This document shows, one piece after another, positions 25,218 to 33,982 of a stretch of 37,027 bases of DNA. The stretch spans positions 1 to 37,027 of the forward strand of contig CAKZVK010000058.1 in the NCBI GenBank assembly GCA_937921825.1, written 5' to 3'. The notes beneath the pieces are model-generated. The model searched no databases, was not told the DNA's origin, and saw only the letters and a list, made by a program, of their open reading frames with translations. This stretch comes from an uncultured Saprospiraceae bacterium. Lineage in GTDB: Bacteria > Bacteroidota > Bacteroidia > Chitinophagales > Saprospiraceae. Both the position numbers and the translations under genes were made by a program. How positions within the stretch are numbered: the stretch's first letter is position 1; each line of letters begins with the position of its first letter.

Positions 25218-26234
25218 CTAGAGTTCTAGTAAGAATTGCATAGTATCTACCCCATCAGCATAATCGCTCAGTCCTGGTGATTGGCTTCCTCCGAAGGGGA
25301 AAACAGAAAGATTGCCGACAGGCTGATCGCTGACGATACATTGTATTTTGTCAGCTTGTGCAGACAGCTCCTCTGCCAGCTTAGTAGCATCAGAAAAGTA
25401 CTCATAATGTAGGACCGAAATTCTAGATACAATTTCTATATGAGGTCTCATAATCAGAAAATCATTAGTAAAGAAATCCTCCTTGTTCAATAGATACAAC
25501 GCATAAGCGTAGTCGTAGTTGTTCTTGTACTTATGATGATTAATGATCTCTCGACGGTGCTCTATTGCCTCAAAGACTCTAGCCTTATCTACGCCTTCTT
25601 CGATATACAACTTAGATACATTCCTGCATCCTAGACCGAAGTAACTAAAGATATCTTCTGAGATCTTTCTAAGGTTCGCTTCTGTAGAACTCTTATGGAT
25701 AACAGCTACTCCATTTCTATTGGTTCTAATAATATTGGGTACATTAGAAAAATACTTTTGGAAAAGCTTTCCACTGCTATTACTACCTGTAGCTATCACT
25801 GCATCAAAATCTTGCAGTCGCTCTACTTGGCCAAAGTGACTAGTCGTTCTTGCGTCTATTCCTTTCAGCAAACTTAGGATGTAAAGAGTAAGGACTTTGT
25901 CTTTATCAGAGAGTTTTAATTGTGCTTTATGACCACTCAGAAATACTGTGATGATATCATGGATTCCTACCAAAGGAATATTACCTGCTAGTATCAGACC
26001 CACAGACTTGGGTTCTATTTTTTTTGAGGGATATGAACTTAACCACTCTTCTATTTTAGCTTGATCAAAATAGTGAGTACTTAATTCCTTAATGGCTCTC
26101 TTTATGGACTCTGGAGTAAACCATGGATTCTCATTTTTCGCTTGCAGGACTATTTCTTCAGCTACTCCCTCTGATCGAAGTTGCTCCCCTAGTAAGCCCA
26201 GAATCTTTATTCTTTCTGATCGCTGTGTGATCAT
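25218..26234 (-). CDS. LuxC-like acyl-CoA reductase
   Basis: The 338-residue protein resembles the LuxC/acyl-CoA reductase family of the aldehyde dehydrogenase superfamily, which reduces acyl-CoA or acyl intermediates to aldehydes with NAD(P)H. Support comes from VGLILAGNIPLVGIHDIITV, the glycine-rich DAVIATGSNSSGKLFQKYF, and the likely nucleophile C203 in YFGLGCRNVSKLYI. No luxE, luxD or other fatty-aldehyde gene is nearby, so its physiological reaction is unknown; in Bacteroidota this protein is often annotated simply as acyl-CoA reductase. Its ATG overlaps the stop of rluD by four bases, and nth follows five bases later. Confidence 0.8.
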   Translation of the reverse strand: MITQRSERIKILGLLGEQLRSEGVAEEIVLQAKNENPWFTPESIKRAIKELSTHYFDQAKIEEWLSSYPSKKIEPKSVGLILAGNIPLVGIHDIITVFLSGHKAQLKLSDKDKVLTLYILSLLKGIDARTTSHFGQVERLQDFDAVIATGSNSSGKLFQKYFSNVPNIIRTNRNGVAVIHKSSTEANLRKISEDIFSYFGLGCRNVSKLYIEEGVDKARVFEAIEHRREIINHHKYKNNYDYAYALYLLNKEDFFTNDFLIMRPHIEIVSRISVLHYEYFSDATKLAEELSAQADKIQCIVSDQPVGNLSVFPFGGSQSPGLSDYADGVDTMQFLLEL

Positions 26235-27292
26235 GTTTGTGATTTTTTATGCGTCACATAGTGTCGCCATTTCTCAAAGGCTAACTGCATATCTTCGGGG
26301 AGGTCAGATTCGAATTTCATATAGTCTCCAGTAGCTGGATGGACAAAGCCAATAGATTGTGCATGGAGTCCTTGTCTAGGCAATAGCTTGAATACATTAT
26401 GCACAAACTGCTTATACTTAGAGAATACGGTACCTTTGACTATGGAAGACCCTCCATATTTCTCATCATTAAACAAGGGGTGCCCTTGATCAGCGAGATG
26501 TACCCTTATCTGGTGAGTACGACCAGTTTCTAGTTTACACTTAATAAGACTGACATAGTAGAGATCTTCTAATACCTCATAATGTGTCACTGCAGCCTTT
26601 CCTTCTTCTCCTTCTCTGAAGACATGCATCTTAGTTCGCTCACGAGGATGCCGACCTATATGGCCTTCTAGTCTTCCTATAGGCTCATCAAAGGTGCCCC
26701 ATACTATAGCATGATATTCTCTATCTATCTTATGGTCAAAGAACTGCTGAGCTAAGTGGGCCATTGCATTCTGAGTCTTGGCGACGACCATCAGACCAGA
26801 GGTATCTTTATCTATTCTGTGCACGAGTCCAGGACGAGTTAGATCATTGCCTGGTAGGACAGGCATATCCTCTTTATAAGAAAGGTAATGCACCAAGCCG
26901 TTCACAAGTGTTCCTGAATAATTACCGGTACCTGGATGGACTACCAGCCCAGGTGGTTTGTGCAAGATAAGGAGATGCTCATCTTCATATCTAATATCCA
27001 ACGGAATATCTTCTGGAAGCGCAAACTTCCGTTCCCTAGGTTCTTCCGCAAGCACAATAAGAATTAGATCATTAGGCCGGACTTTATAGTTAGACTTTAT
27101 CTCTTTCTTATTGACCAGAATGGACTTATCCTTTATGGCTTTCTGAATCCTATTCCTAGTTACCTTCTCTATCTTACCATGCAGATACTTATCTATCCTG
27201 ATGGGAGTCTGATTAGGATCTACAGTGAACCGATAATGTTCATGCAATATTTCTTCATTCTCTGAGACAGGAATGGCTTCTTTTTCACTCAA
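26231..27292 (-). CDS. rluD: RluD-type 23S rRNA pseudouridine synthase
   Basis: The 353-residue protein isomerises uridine to pseudouridine in large-subunit rRNA. An S4 RNA-binding domain (about 30-85, RIDKYLHGKIEKVTRNRIQK) is followed by the catalytic domain with LVHRIDKDTSGLMVVAKT, in which D161 is the catalytic aspartate, and by LETGRTHQIRVHLADQGHPL. It overlaps the acyl-CoA reductase gene by four bases and starts one base after the stop of the outer-membrane barrel gene. RluD subfamily assignment follows from the S4 domain; the exact target uridines are inferred. Confidence 0.92.
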   Translation of the reverse strand: MSEKEAIPVSENEEILHEHYRFTVDPNQTPIRIDKYLHGKIEKVTRNRIQKAIKDKSILVNKKEIKSNYKVRPNDLILIVLAEEPRERKFALPEDIPLDIRYEDEHLLILHKPPGLVVHPGTGNYSGTLVNGLVHYLSYKEDMPVLPGNDLTRPGLVHRIDKDTSGLMVVAKTQNAMAHLAQQFFDHKIDREYHAIVWGTFDEPIGRLEGHIGRHPRERTKMHVFREGEEGKAAVTHYEVLEDLYYVSLIKCKLETGRTHQIRVHLADQGHPLFNDEKYGGSSIVKGTVFSKYKQFVHNVFKLLPRQGLHAQSIGFVHPATGDYMKFESDLPEDMQLAFEKWRHYVTHKKSQT

Positions 27293-27293
27293 G

Positions 27294-28013
27294 TTAATAT
27301 GAATATGTTACTCCTAATTGGAGTTTGAGGTAATTCAGTTGGCTGCTTCGTAATCTGAAACTGTCCACTGGAAATTCTGTAGTTAATTCGTCGTCGGGTA
27401 CCAGAAAGCTCAATGCGTTGCCGCCATAGTAATGCGCCTTCAACACTAAGAAAAATTGATCTGCTGCTTTTATCGTTACTCCTGCACCTAGTCCATAAGA
27501 AAGACCTAAGTCAGTTTGTTCAAAATTGTATTCCGTAGAACTGTCATTTATGAAGGTCGTATTCGTTCCAGTATATACGAAGTTAGGTCCTAAGCCAAAC
27601 TCGAAGAAGGGCTCTATGCTTTTATGGTAGAAAGGCGTAAACTGCCTGTAGAGTACATGGGCTGATACTAAGACAGTATTCGTTATATCTTCAAAAGGAA
27701 AAAGAGTAGTACTAACCACTCCTGAATGACCACCAAAACCATATCTAGAAAACTGTACTCCGAAGAAGGAGTAATTCTTCTCTGAGTTACGCTGTCTTAG
27801 AAAACTGAAAGTAAAACCTATAGGTTTAGAGTCTATTAAACTTCTAAAGTTGCCTACTGGAGAAAGCTGATCTATTGCAAATTCCAATAATCTAACATCT
27901 TCATTAACCACATACTCTGGTTCTTCCTCAGATGTATCTTGACTATAAGCCCTATTACTACTCAGAAGTAATACAAAAGCCAAGAATAAGATATATCTAA
28001 ATCTGAATGTCAT
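27294..28013 (-). CDS. Outer-membrane beta-barrel protein, unknown function
   Basis: A 239-residue exported protein (signal MTFRFRYILFLAFVLLLSSN, cleavage near AYSQ). The body is a run of alternating amphipathic strands with aromatic ends (SFFGVQFSRYGF, FFEFGLGPNFVY, LNYLKLQLGVTYSY), the look of a small eight-stranded barrel. Its terminal Tyr is typical of outer-membrane insertion signals. I start at ATG 28013 because the upstream in-frame GTG at 28028 lies too close to the perfect -7 box at 28030-28037. It is the first gene of the operon with rluD. Confidence 0.75.
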   Translation of the reverse strand: MTFRFRYILFLAFVLLLSSNRAYSQDTSEEEPEYVVNEDVRLLEFAIDQLSPVGNFRSLIDSKPIGFTFSFLRQRNSEKNYSFFGVQFSRYGFGGHSGVVSTTLFPFEDITNTVLVSAHVLYRQFTPFYHKSIEPFFEFGLGPNFVYTGTNTTFINDSSTEYNFEQTDLGLSYGLGAGVTIKAADQFFLVLKAHYYGGNALSFLVPDDELTTEFPVDSFRLRSSQLNYLKLQLGVTYSY

Positions 28014-28029
28014 ATTAGTTTTTATCACT

Positions 28030-28037
28030 CAAAGGTA
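28030..28037 (-). promoter_or_regulatory. -7 promoter box of the rluD operon
   Basis: On the minus strand this is TACCTTTG, a perfect TAnnTTTG. Transcription would start near 28024, which places the ATG at 28013 about 10 bases into the message and excludes the GTG at 28028. A -33 TTTG is not apparent. Confidence 0.5.
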
Positions 28038-28078
28038 ATATTTTGCCGTCTAAGATATTATGGAATAAATCATAGAGT

Positions 28079-29275
28079 ATGAAGAGCTATAAGGACCTAA
28101 ATATAGAGACGATCTGTGTCAAAGATCAAGAAATACAACAAAGTGGGCAGTCCCACGTAGCACCTATACATGCGACCTCTTCTTTCTCCTATCAGAATAT
28201 AGATGATTCTATAGAGGTATTCACTGGTAAGAAGTCAGGATATGTCTATTCTCGATACGGCAACCCTACGATCAATCTGGTAGAACAGAAATTGGCGATT
28301 ATGGAAAGCATAGGCTTAGAAGAAGTCGCTGGATGTATACTGACCAATTCTGGGCTCTCAGCGATATCTACCATGGCTATGACCACTCTTTCCGCAGGAG
28401 ATGCCGTAATCACTCAGCCAGACTTATACGGCGGCACTACGGAGTTATTCAAGAAAGTCATTGCACGAAACAAAGTAGAGGTCATAGAAATAAACCTTGG
28501 AGATGAAGAGGGACTAAATAAACAGCTAGAAAGCAACCCTAATGTAAAGCTTATCTATTTTGAAACCCCTTCCAACCCTACCCTCACCTGTCTGGACATA
28601 AGGCAGATTACTTCTATCGCTAAGAAACATCAAGTCAAAACAGCTATAGACAATACGTTTGCTAGTTGCTACCTTCAGCAGCCCTTTACCCTGGGGGTAG
28701 ATTTTATCGTGTACTCTACTACTAAGTTCCTGAATGGGCACGGCAACTCCATCGCCGGAGCTATACTCATGAAAGATGCCTCATATAGATCTAAGGTCTG
28801 GGATACAATGAAACTAGTCGGTAGTAATTGCAACGCTTGGGATGCATGGCTACTTCATAATGGCTTGAAGACCTTGGCCGTACGCATGGACAAACATTGC
28901 AGCAATGCTCTGACCATAGCCCAGCATTTAGAAAACCATCCGAGAGTCAAGAAAGTAAATTACCCTGGGTTAAAATCAAATGCTTCTCACGAAATTGCTC
29001 AAAAGCAAATGAAGCAGTTTGGCGGGATGCTCTCTTTTGAAATAGATGGCACTCTTGAGGATGGAAAGGCATTTATGGATAATACCAAGATTTGCACAAT
29101 CGCAGCTACTTTAGGAAATGTAGACACCTTGCTACTCCATCCTGCGACCTCCTCTCATCTCAATATTCCAAAAGAAAAAAGAGCAGTAGCAGGCATATCA
29201 GATGGGCTTATCAGAATGTCTGTAGGCATAGAAAATGTTGGAGATCTGATAGCCGATATTAATCAAGCTTTATAG
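28079..29275 (+). CDS. Cystathionine gamma-synthase/lyase or methionine gamma-lyase family enzyme
   Basis: A 398-residue PLP-dependent enzyme of the Cys/Met metabolism family. The PLP lysine is K216 in VYSTTKFLNGHGNSI, and D191 in AIDNTFASCYLQ contacts the pyridine nitrogen. SRYGNPTINLVEQKLA and the C-terminal SHLNIPKEKRAVAGISDGLI and RMSVGIEN are family hallmarks. Sequence alone does not settle whether it acts as cystathionine gamma-synthase, cystathionine gamma-lyase or methionine gamma-lyase. It is divergent from the rluD operon with 65 bp between starts, and its end overlaps the stop of the phosphoesterase gene by 17 bp. Confidence 0.93.
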   Translation: MKSYKDLNIETICVKDQEIQQSGQSHVAPIHATSSFSYQNIDDSIEVFTGKKSGYVYSRYGNPTINLVEQKLAIMESIGLEEVAGCILTNSGLSAISTMAMTTLSAGDAVITQPDLYGGTTELFKKVIARNKVEVIEINLGDEEGLNKQLESNPNVKLIYFETPSNPTLTCLDIRQITSIAKKHQVKTAIDNTFASCYLQQPFTLGVDFIVYSTTKFLNGHGNSIAGAILMKDASYRSKVWDTMKLVGSNCNAWDAWLLHNGLKTLAVRMDKHCSNALTIAQHLENHPRVKKVNYPGLKSNASHEIAQKQMKQFGGMLSFEIDGTLEDGKAFMDNTKICTIAATLGNVDTLLLHPATSSHLNIPKEKRAVAGISDGLIRMSVGIENVGDLIADINQAL

Positions 29276-29795
29276 GATCTTTTTGCAATCCAGGGGCATC
29301 GCCTTTCAATCCGAATTCTACGAGCTGAAGATTATTCACAGCGCCATCTTCGCATTCGAATAACAACATCGTTCTGAACTGATGAAAACCAGCAATACCA
29401 CAAGCACCAGGATTCATATGTAGAATATCTAAGCGCTTATCCTTCATCACCTTGCAGATATGCGAATGACCGCAGATATAGAGGTAGGGTCTTTCTGACT
29501 CTAACAACGCCTTGACTCTTTTAGTATATCGTCCCGGATATCCACCTATATGGGTCATCAAAACTTTTACCCCTTCACATTCGAATATATTATTGAGTGG
29601 CAGTCTGTCTCGGATACTTCTGTCATCTATATTACCATAGATGGCTCTTACGGGTTTTATAGCCTCTAGCTTATCCAAGACATCAAGACTACCGACATCT
29701 CCTCCGTGCCATATTTCATCTACATGCTGCAGATGTTCTAGGACGTCTGTATCTAACCAGCTATGTGTATCAGAGATAAGTGCAATCTTTTTCAT
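29259..29795 (-). CDS. YfcE/MJ0936-type metallophosphoesterase
   Basis: From ATG 29795 the protein has 178 residues, the standard size for this family of cytoplasmic phosphodiesterases. The dimetal site is visible as D9-x-H11 (LISDTHSW), G-G-D33 (WHGGDVGS), G-N55 (YGNIDD), H82 (MTHIGGYPG) and G-H110-S-H112 (ICGHSHICKV). The longer frame from 29855 adds 20 residues of unrelated sequence that lie over the terminator hairpin at 29826-29856, so I reject it. It converges on the PLP-enzyme gene. Natural substrate unknown. Confidence 0.9.
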   Translation of the reverse strand: MKKIALISDTHSWLDTDVLEHLQHVDEIWHGGDVGSLDVLDKLEAIKPVRAIYGNIDDRSIRDRLPLNNIFECEGVKVLMTHIGGYPGRYTKRVKALLESERPYLYICGHSHICKVMKDKRLDILHMNPGACGIAGFHQFRTMLLFECEDGAVNNLQLVEFGLKGDAPGLQKDPIKLD

Positions 29796-29825
29796 ATCAA
29801 TTAATAAGAGAGTAAAGAAAAAGAA

Positions 29826-29856
29826 AATGCCGACTATTTTATCGATAGCCGGCATT
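29826..29856 (-). terminator. Terminator of the T9SS gene pair
   Basis: AATGCCG (29826-29832) pairs with CGGCATT (29850-29856), continued by CTAT with ATAG across one A-C mismatch. The loop is seven bases. On the minus strand a T-rich tract (TTTTCTTTTTCTTT) follows. It sits 21 bases after the stop at 29878. Confidence 0.85.
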
Positions 29857-29877
29857 TGATTACATTATAGAACACAT

Positions 29878-32800
29878 TTATCTTACTAGAATCATCTTCT
29901 TAGTATGGCTCGATGCACCAGTGTCTAACCTGTACATAAGGATACCCTCTGATCCAAGATCAGCTGAAGAGATGATAAATTCGTTTATACCTTTTTCGAA
30001 AGTTCTAGTTTCATTCCATAGTACCTTACCCTCAGCTTGATAAACTGTAAGGCTTACTTCTTGTGAGTTAGGAACATAGAATGCAATAGAAGTATAATCA
30101 GTGAATGGGTTAGGCTGATTTTGGAATAGTTCTACAACTTGTCCATCAGCATAGCCTACTGATCTGAATACATATTCTAAAGTGTTTATTTCATTGTCTC
30201 CTGTGTAGATTTCTGAATCTAATACTGAAGAGTTGATACTAATAACGTCACTTAATTCTACAGCTGCTTTTGTTTCAAAGTAAGCATTGAATAGGATATC
30301 ACCTTTAGACAGCTCTGCACTTTCTTGAAGTGCTACACTGAAAGTAAGGACACCATTATGATTATTTAATAGCGCAAAGTTATTATCATCCATATCCACA
30401 GCTGCTCCGTCTATCCCTTGGAATAATAGCTTCTCATGATCAAATTCAAAAGTAAATTGGAAACCATCAATGTTAGCTGCCTGCTCTACAGTGAATGGCA
30501 CATTGATCAATTCACCTTCAGCATAGCTAAGATCTACACCACTCAGATAGAAAGTACTATTAGACCTAGTATCTAACTTGCCTTGAGCCATAGCAGCACT
30601 GTTGTTTACATCACCAACTTTTACAGCTGTAAAATCAGCATCTAACTCTGATACCAATAACTCATCTATACTAATGTTATTAGTGTATCCCCAAGGTGCA
30701 GTTACATCAGCGAACTCATAATTATCAGATACGAAGATCCAAGAATCATTCTGAGGGAACTGAGTCGTGACACCAAGAATTAATTTCTGTAATTCTATTA
30801 AATCTAGACCGTTAATTCTGCTATCATCATTTACATCCGCCGCTAGAAGCTTATATGGAGAATCTAAAAGATCCAATCCAAGAATGTGTCTCTGGATCTG
30901 AACAAGATCTAAGGTAGAAACACCATTCAGAGGGTTTTCGTTGTACTCTGGTTGTACCATATAATCCTCATAGAATTCGACATTGTTAAATGCATAGCCC
31001 CCATTAGGATCAGTCATAGACATCTCAGTTTCATTGTTAGTCATCTTATCTAGATGGACCATTACATCATTTACTGCTAGAGCCGTCTCTGTCATAATGT
31101 TACCTGCTATAATAGATCTGTTACCAGTATCAGTACAAGCATTATTTGTATCTTGTAAAACTAGCATAACGGTACATGACTCGAAGCTGCCTGCTTCATC
31201 TACGATGAACATAGAAAGTGTGATAGTCTCTGCTACACCATTTGGTATATCAGCACAGGTAAACTCTCTTGATGTTTCTGGGTAAGTAGCATCTGTTGGC
31301 GCTACAAAAGAGAACGTCAATGAATCAGTACCATCACATCCACCTTCACTCTTTAAGTCAAAGTCTGATGCCCATACTAGTGCATTTCCATTTTCACTCA
31401 GTGTCCATGTTATAGACGACAAGCAAATAGGTAATGGCGGTCTATCCCCTTTGATTATGAACGGGAATGTACAAGAGTTCTTCTCCCCTTGGCACTCATT
31501 ATTTGCACTGAAGGTAATAGTATGTTCTCCTACTGGGTATACTCCAGATGCAGAATCTCCTGTACCTGTAAGATCAACATTACCGTCAGAATCAGCATCT
31601 ATTTCCCAAGTAACTTCTGAAGCTACTCCACAGGCATCTGTCACTACGACATCTAAATCTATCTCTGCTCTACAAGTAGGATCTGTAGTGGATACCATCT
31701 GCATATCAGGGCAAGAAAGTAATGGAACACCAGAGTTCATCACAGTTATAGTCTGTGTAAAGCTCAAAGAGTGATCTCCAGGTGAAGATGTGTTATATCT
31801 ACACCAATCCACTACTAACCATGATCTTACTATTGTATGACATACATTCGGTTGATCACTAGTTACTGGATTAGAATCCTCCCAAGATATTCCTAAGTTG
31901 ATACATCCAAACTCTTTGTCAGTCTGTGGATATCCTAAGATATCAGGATGGATGCTGAATACATCACATACATCTACTGTAGCCGCAGGTGGCGCAGTAA
32001 AGTCGCCCGGTTCTAAAGTTGCAGAACCACCACTTGCATCTACATGAATATTTTGCTCACATGTTCTGATAACATTGCCAGCATTACTTGTAATATTTAT
32101 AGTTCTTATGATATCTCCTACTTTACATGAAGCATCATAATCCGTCAGATCAAAATCATCTGATCCGATACTAAAAGTAACAGTACATCCATCGACACCT
32201 GTTGCATTGCCTATTAGATCTGTATCAGTATAATCATCTTCGCAGTCTACTGTTACATCATCAGGACAACTCAATATCGGCTCCGTAGGATCTGCCACGC
32301 AAACTCTACTTGTACACAGACTGGAGTTGCCATCATCATCTAAGACTTTAAGCACGACATCAATTGTATCACCTAAGTCAGAACAGCAAAAAGTAACTTT
32401 ATCACTAAAGGCAGTAGTACCACCACACTGATGAGACGCAATTCTTCTTGCTTCGAAACCTACAACTGAACCACAAGCATCATGAGAGTGATCATCAAAA
32501 GTGGAAGCGAATACTTCAGTATGTCCTTCAGGACTTAAGGATATTTTAGTAAATCCTTCACATATAGCCGTAGGAGGTAAGTTGTCTTCTACTTGTACTT
32601 CAAAAAAGCAACAGTTTACAAAATCTGAGACTGCTGTACCTCCTCCCTGCTCATCATTAATTTGATTACCATTTCCACATGCATCAGTAAAGCAATATCT
32701 CACCCATACCGCTTGCTCTACAAGTTGGGGTATAGTGAATAAACTATCGCTACCCATAGCTACAGGAATGTAAGGTCCTTCTACAGGCTGGTTAGTACCT

Positions 32801-33903
32801 GGAATAGCTGGAAGAAATTCTACAACTAAATCCATAGGTCCAGAGCAGTCCTCTACAAATGCAGGTGCAGAAGTAGAATCTTGAACAGCAAATGGATCTA
32901 GAACTACTCTAGCAGAACAAGTAGAACCTATTGCAGTATAATACATTGTATCCTGAGGACAACTCGTAACAGGAGGTAACACATCAATGATCTTTACGAC
33001 CTGACCATCAGTCACACTTTCTCCAGTACACCAGTCTATGACAAACCAGTCTCTTAAAAACTTTTGCTGACCACCACAAGTTTCTGTCTGAATATCAGTA
33101 TGCGTATACATAATGTTAGGGCATTGTACACCTAACGGTAATCCTAATGCCTCTGGTGATGTATCAGGATAGTTACATACTGCATCTAAGTAGTGCACTG
33201 TATCTTCGGGAAAGACGACGTTATTTACATTAAATTTGAGAATATTAAATCTCTCTTTACATTCAGATGTATTTCCTGCTCCATCTGTAGCATACCAAGT
33301 TCTTGTTATGCTTCCAGAGTAAGGGCCTGAACATTGAACCCCGGTGTTTTCATCTTCATGAGTCAGCGTTACTGCTGTACAAGAAGAAGCAATAGAAGGC
33401 GTCGTCAGACCTACTCCCAATACAAAATCTTCACAAGTAATATCTCTCTCTCCTAAACCGAACTCTGCATTTCCTACACAATCCAAGAATCTAGGACCGA
33501 CCTTGTCTTCTATATTAATATAGCCCCAGCAACTAATACCACACTGGTCTAGAGTTACTAATGCTTTGATCTGCATGCCTACGTGTGCATCTCCTACTTG
33601 CTCGCAGTTTCCTACAGCACTAGTACCTGCCAGTGGGTTACCAACAGCATCCTGCAGCTCCAAACTAAAATCATCCATAGTGAATCCAGCTACATTGTTC
33701 TCTAGTACGAGATCCGCACAGATTTCAGCAATGCAGGCATCGTTAGTAGATATATTGATGCTATTATTACAAGCTAAGCTCACATTATCGCATTGTGCTG
33801 TCGCAGCAACTGATACAAAGGTCAGTAGCGTTATGTAGATAAACAAGTGGAATATTGAAGTTCCAATCCCTCCTACTTTAGTAGATTTGATTTTTGTACT
33901 CAT
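29878..33903 (-). CDS. Giant T9SS-secreted multidomain protein with dockerin-like and cohesin-like regions
   Basis: From ATG 33903 the protein has 1341 residues (1356 from the alternative ATG 33948; numbers below use that frame). A signal peptide ends at about 51 (FVSVAATAQC). A long cysteine-rich region (about 55-960) repeats HYR-like beta modules, with recurring elements such as RDWFVIDWC, RSWLVVDWC, FASTFDDHSHDACG and LSCPDDVTVDCEDDY. A dockerin-like calcium-binding pair follows at about 1005-1060 (NGVSTLDLVQIQRHILG; AADVNDDSRINGLDLIELQK). A cohesin-like beta-sandwich lies at about 1130-1250. The type-A T9SS sorting domain is at about 1274-1356 (NQPNPFTDYTSIAFYVP to TKKMILVR). It should be surface anchored or released. 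It follows a paralogous gene by 34-79 bp. Confidence 0.88.
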   Translation of the reverse strand: MSTKIKSTKVGGIGTSIFHLFIYITLLTFVSVAATAQCDNVSLACNNSINISTNDACIAEICADLVLENNVAGFTMDDFSLELQDAVGNPLAGTSAVGNCEQVGDAHVGMQIKALVTLDQCGISCWGYINIEDKVGPRFLDCVGNAEFGLGERDITCEDFVLGVGLTTPSIASSCTAVTLTHEDENTGVQCSGPYSGSITRTWYATDGAGNTSECKERFNILKFNVNNVVFPEDTVHYLDAVCNYPDTSPEALGLPLGVQCPNIMYTHTDIQTETCGGQQKFLRDWFVIDWCTGESVTDGQVVKIIDVLPPVTSCPQDTMYYTAIGSTCSARVVLDPFAVQDSTSAPAFVEDCSGPMDLVVEFLPAIPGTNQPVEGPYIPVAMGSDSLFTIPQLVEQAVWVRYCFTDACGNGNQINDEQGGGTAVSDFVNCCFFEVQVEDNLPPTAICEGFTKISLSPEGHTEVFASTFDDHSHDACGSVVGFEARRIASHQCGGTTAFSDKVTFCCSDLGDTIDVVLKVLDDDGNSSLCTSRVCVADPTEPILSCPDDVTVDCEDDYTDTDLIGNATGVDGCTVTFSIGSDDFDLTDYDASCKVGDIIRTINITSNAGNVIRTCEQNIHVDASGGSATLEPGDFTAPPAATVDVCDVFSIHPDILGYPQTDKEFGCINLGISWEDSNPVTSDQPNVCHTIVRSWLVVDWCRYNTSSPGDHSLSFTQTITVMNSGVPLLSCPDMQMVSTTDPTCRAEIDLDVVVTDACGVASEVTWEIDADSDGNVDLTGTGDSASGVYPVGEHTITFSANNECQGEKNSCTFPFIIKGDRPPLPICLSSITWTLSENGNALVWASDFDLKSEGGCDGTDSLTFSFVAPTDATYPETSREFTCADIPNGVAETITLSMFIVDEAGSFESCTVMLVLQDTNNACTDTGNRSIIAGNIMTETALAVNDVMVHLDKMTNNETEMSMTDPNGGYAFNNVEFYEDYMVQPEYNENPLNGVSTLDLVQIQRHILGLDLLDSPYKLLAADVNDDSRINGLDLIELQKLILGVTTQFPQNDSWIFVSDNYEFADVTAPWGYTNNISIDELLVSELDADFTAVKVGDVNNSAAMAQGKLDTRSNSTFYLSGVDLSYAEGELINVPFTVEQAANIDGFQFTFEFDHEKLLFQGIDGAAVDMDDNNFALLNNHNGVLTFSVALQESAELSKGDILFNAYFETKAAVELSDVISINSSVLDSEIYTGDNEINTLEYVFRSVGYADGQVVELFQNQPNPFTDYTSIAFYVPNSQEVSLTVYQAEGKVLWNETRTFEKGINEFIISSADLGSEGILMYRLDTGASSHTKKMILVR

Positions 33904-33982
33904 CTCCGTCTGGTTATTAATTGCTTTATTATTAGTGTATATGTTCATGACATTCTATTCTTAATGATTACTAAATCAGTGA

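Noticed and set aside
25218-26234. Bioluminescence (lux) operon based on the LuxC-like gene
   Set aside because: No luxA, luxB, luxD or luxE is nearby. The neighbours are rluD and nth.
29796-29855. N-terminal extension of the phosphoesterase (MPAIDKIVGI...)
   Set aside because: The 20 codons cover the T9SS-gene terminator hairpin and do not resemble the family. MKKIALISDTHS is the normal start.
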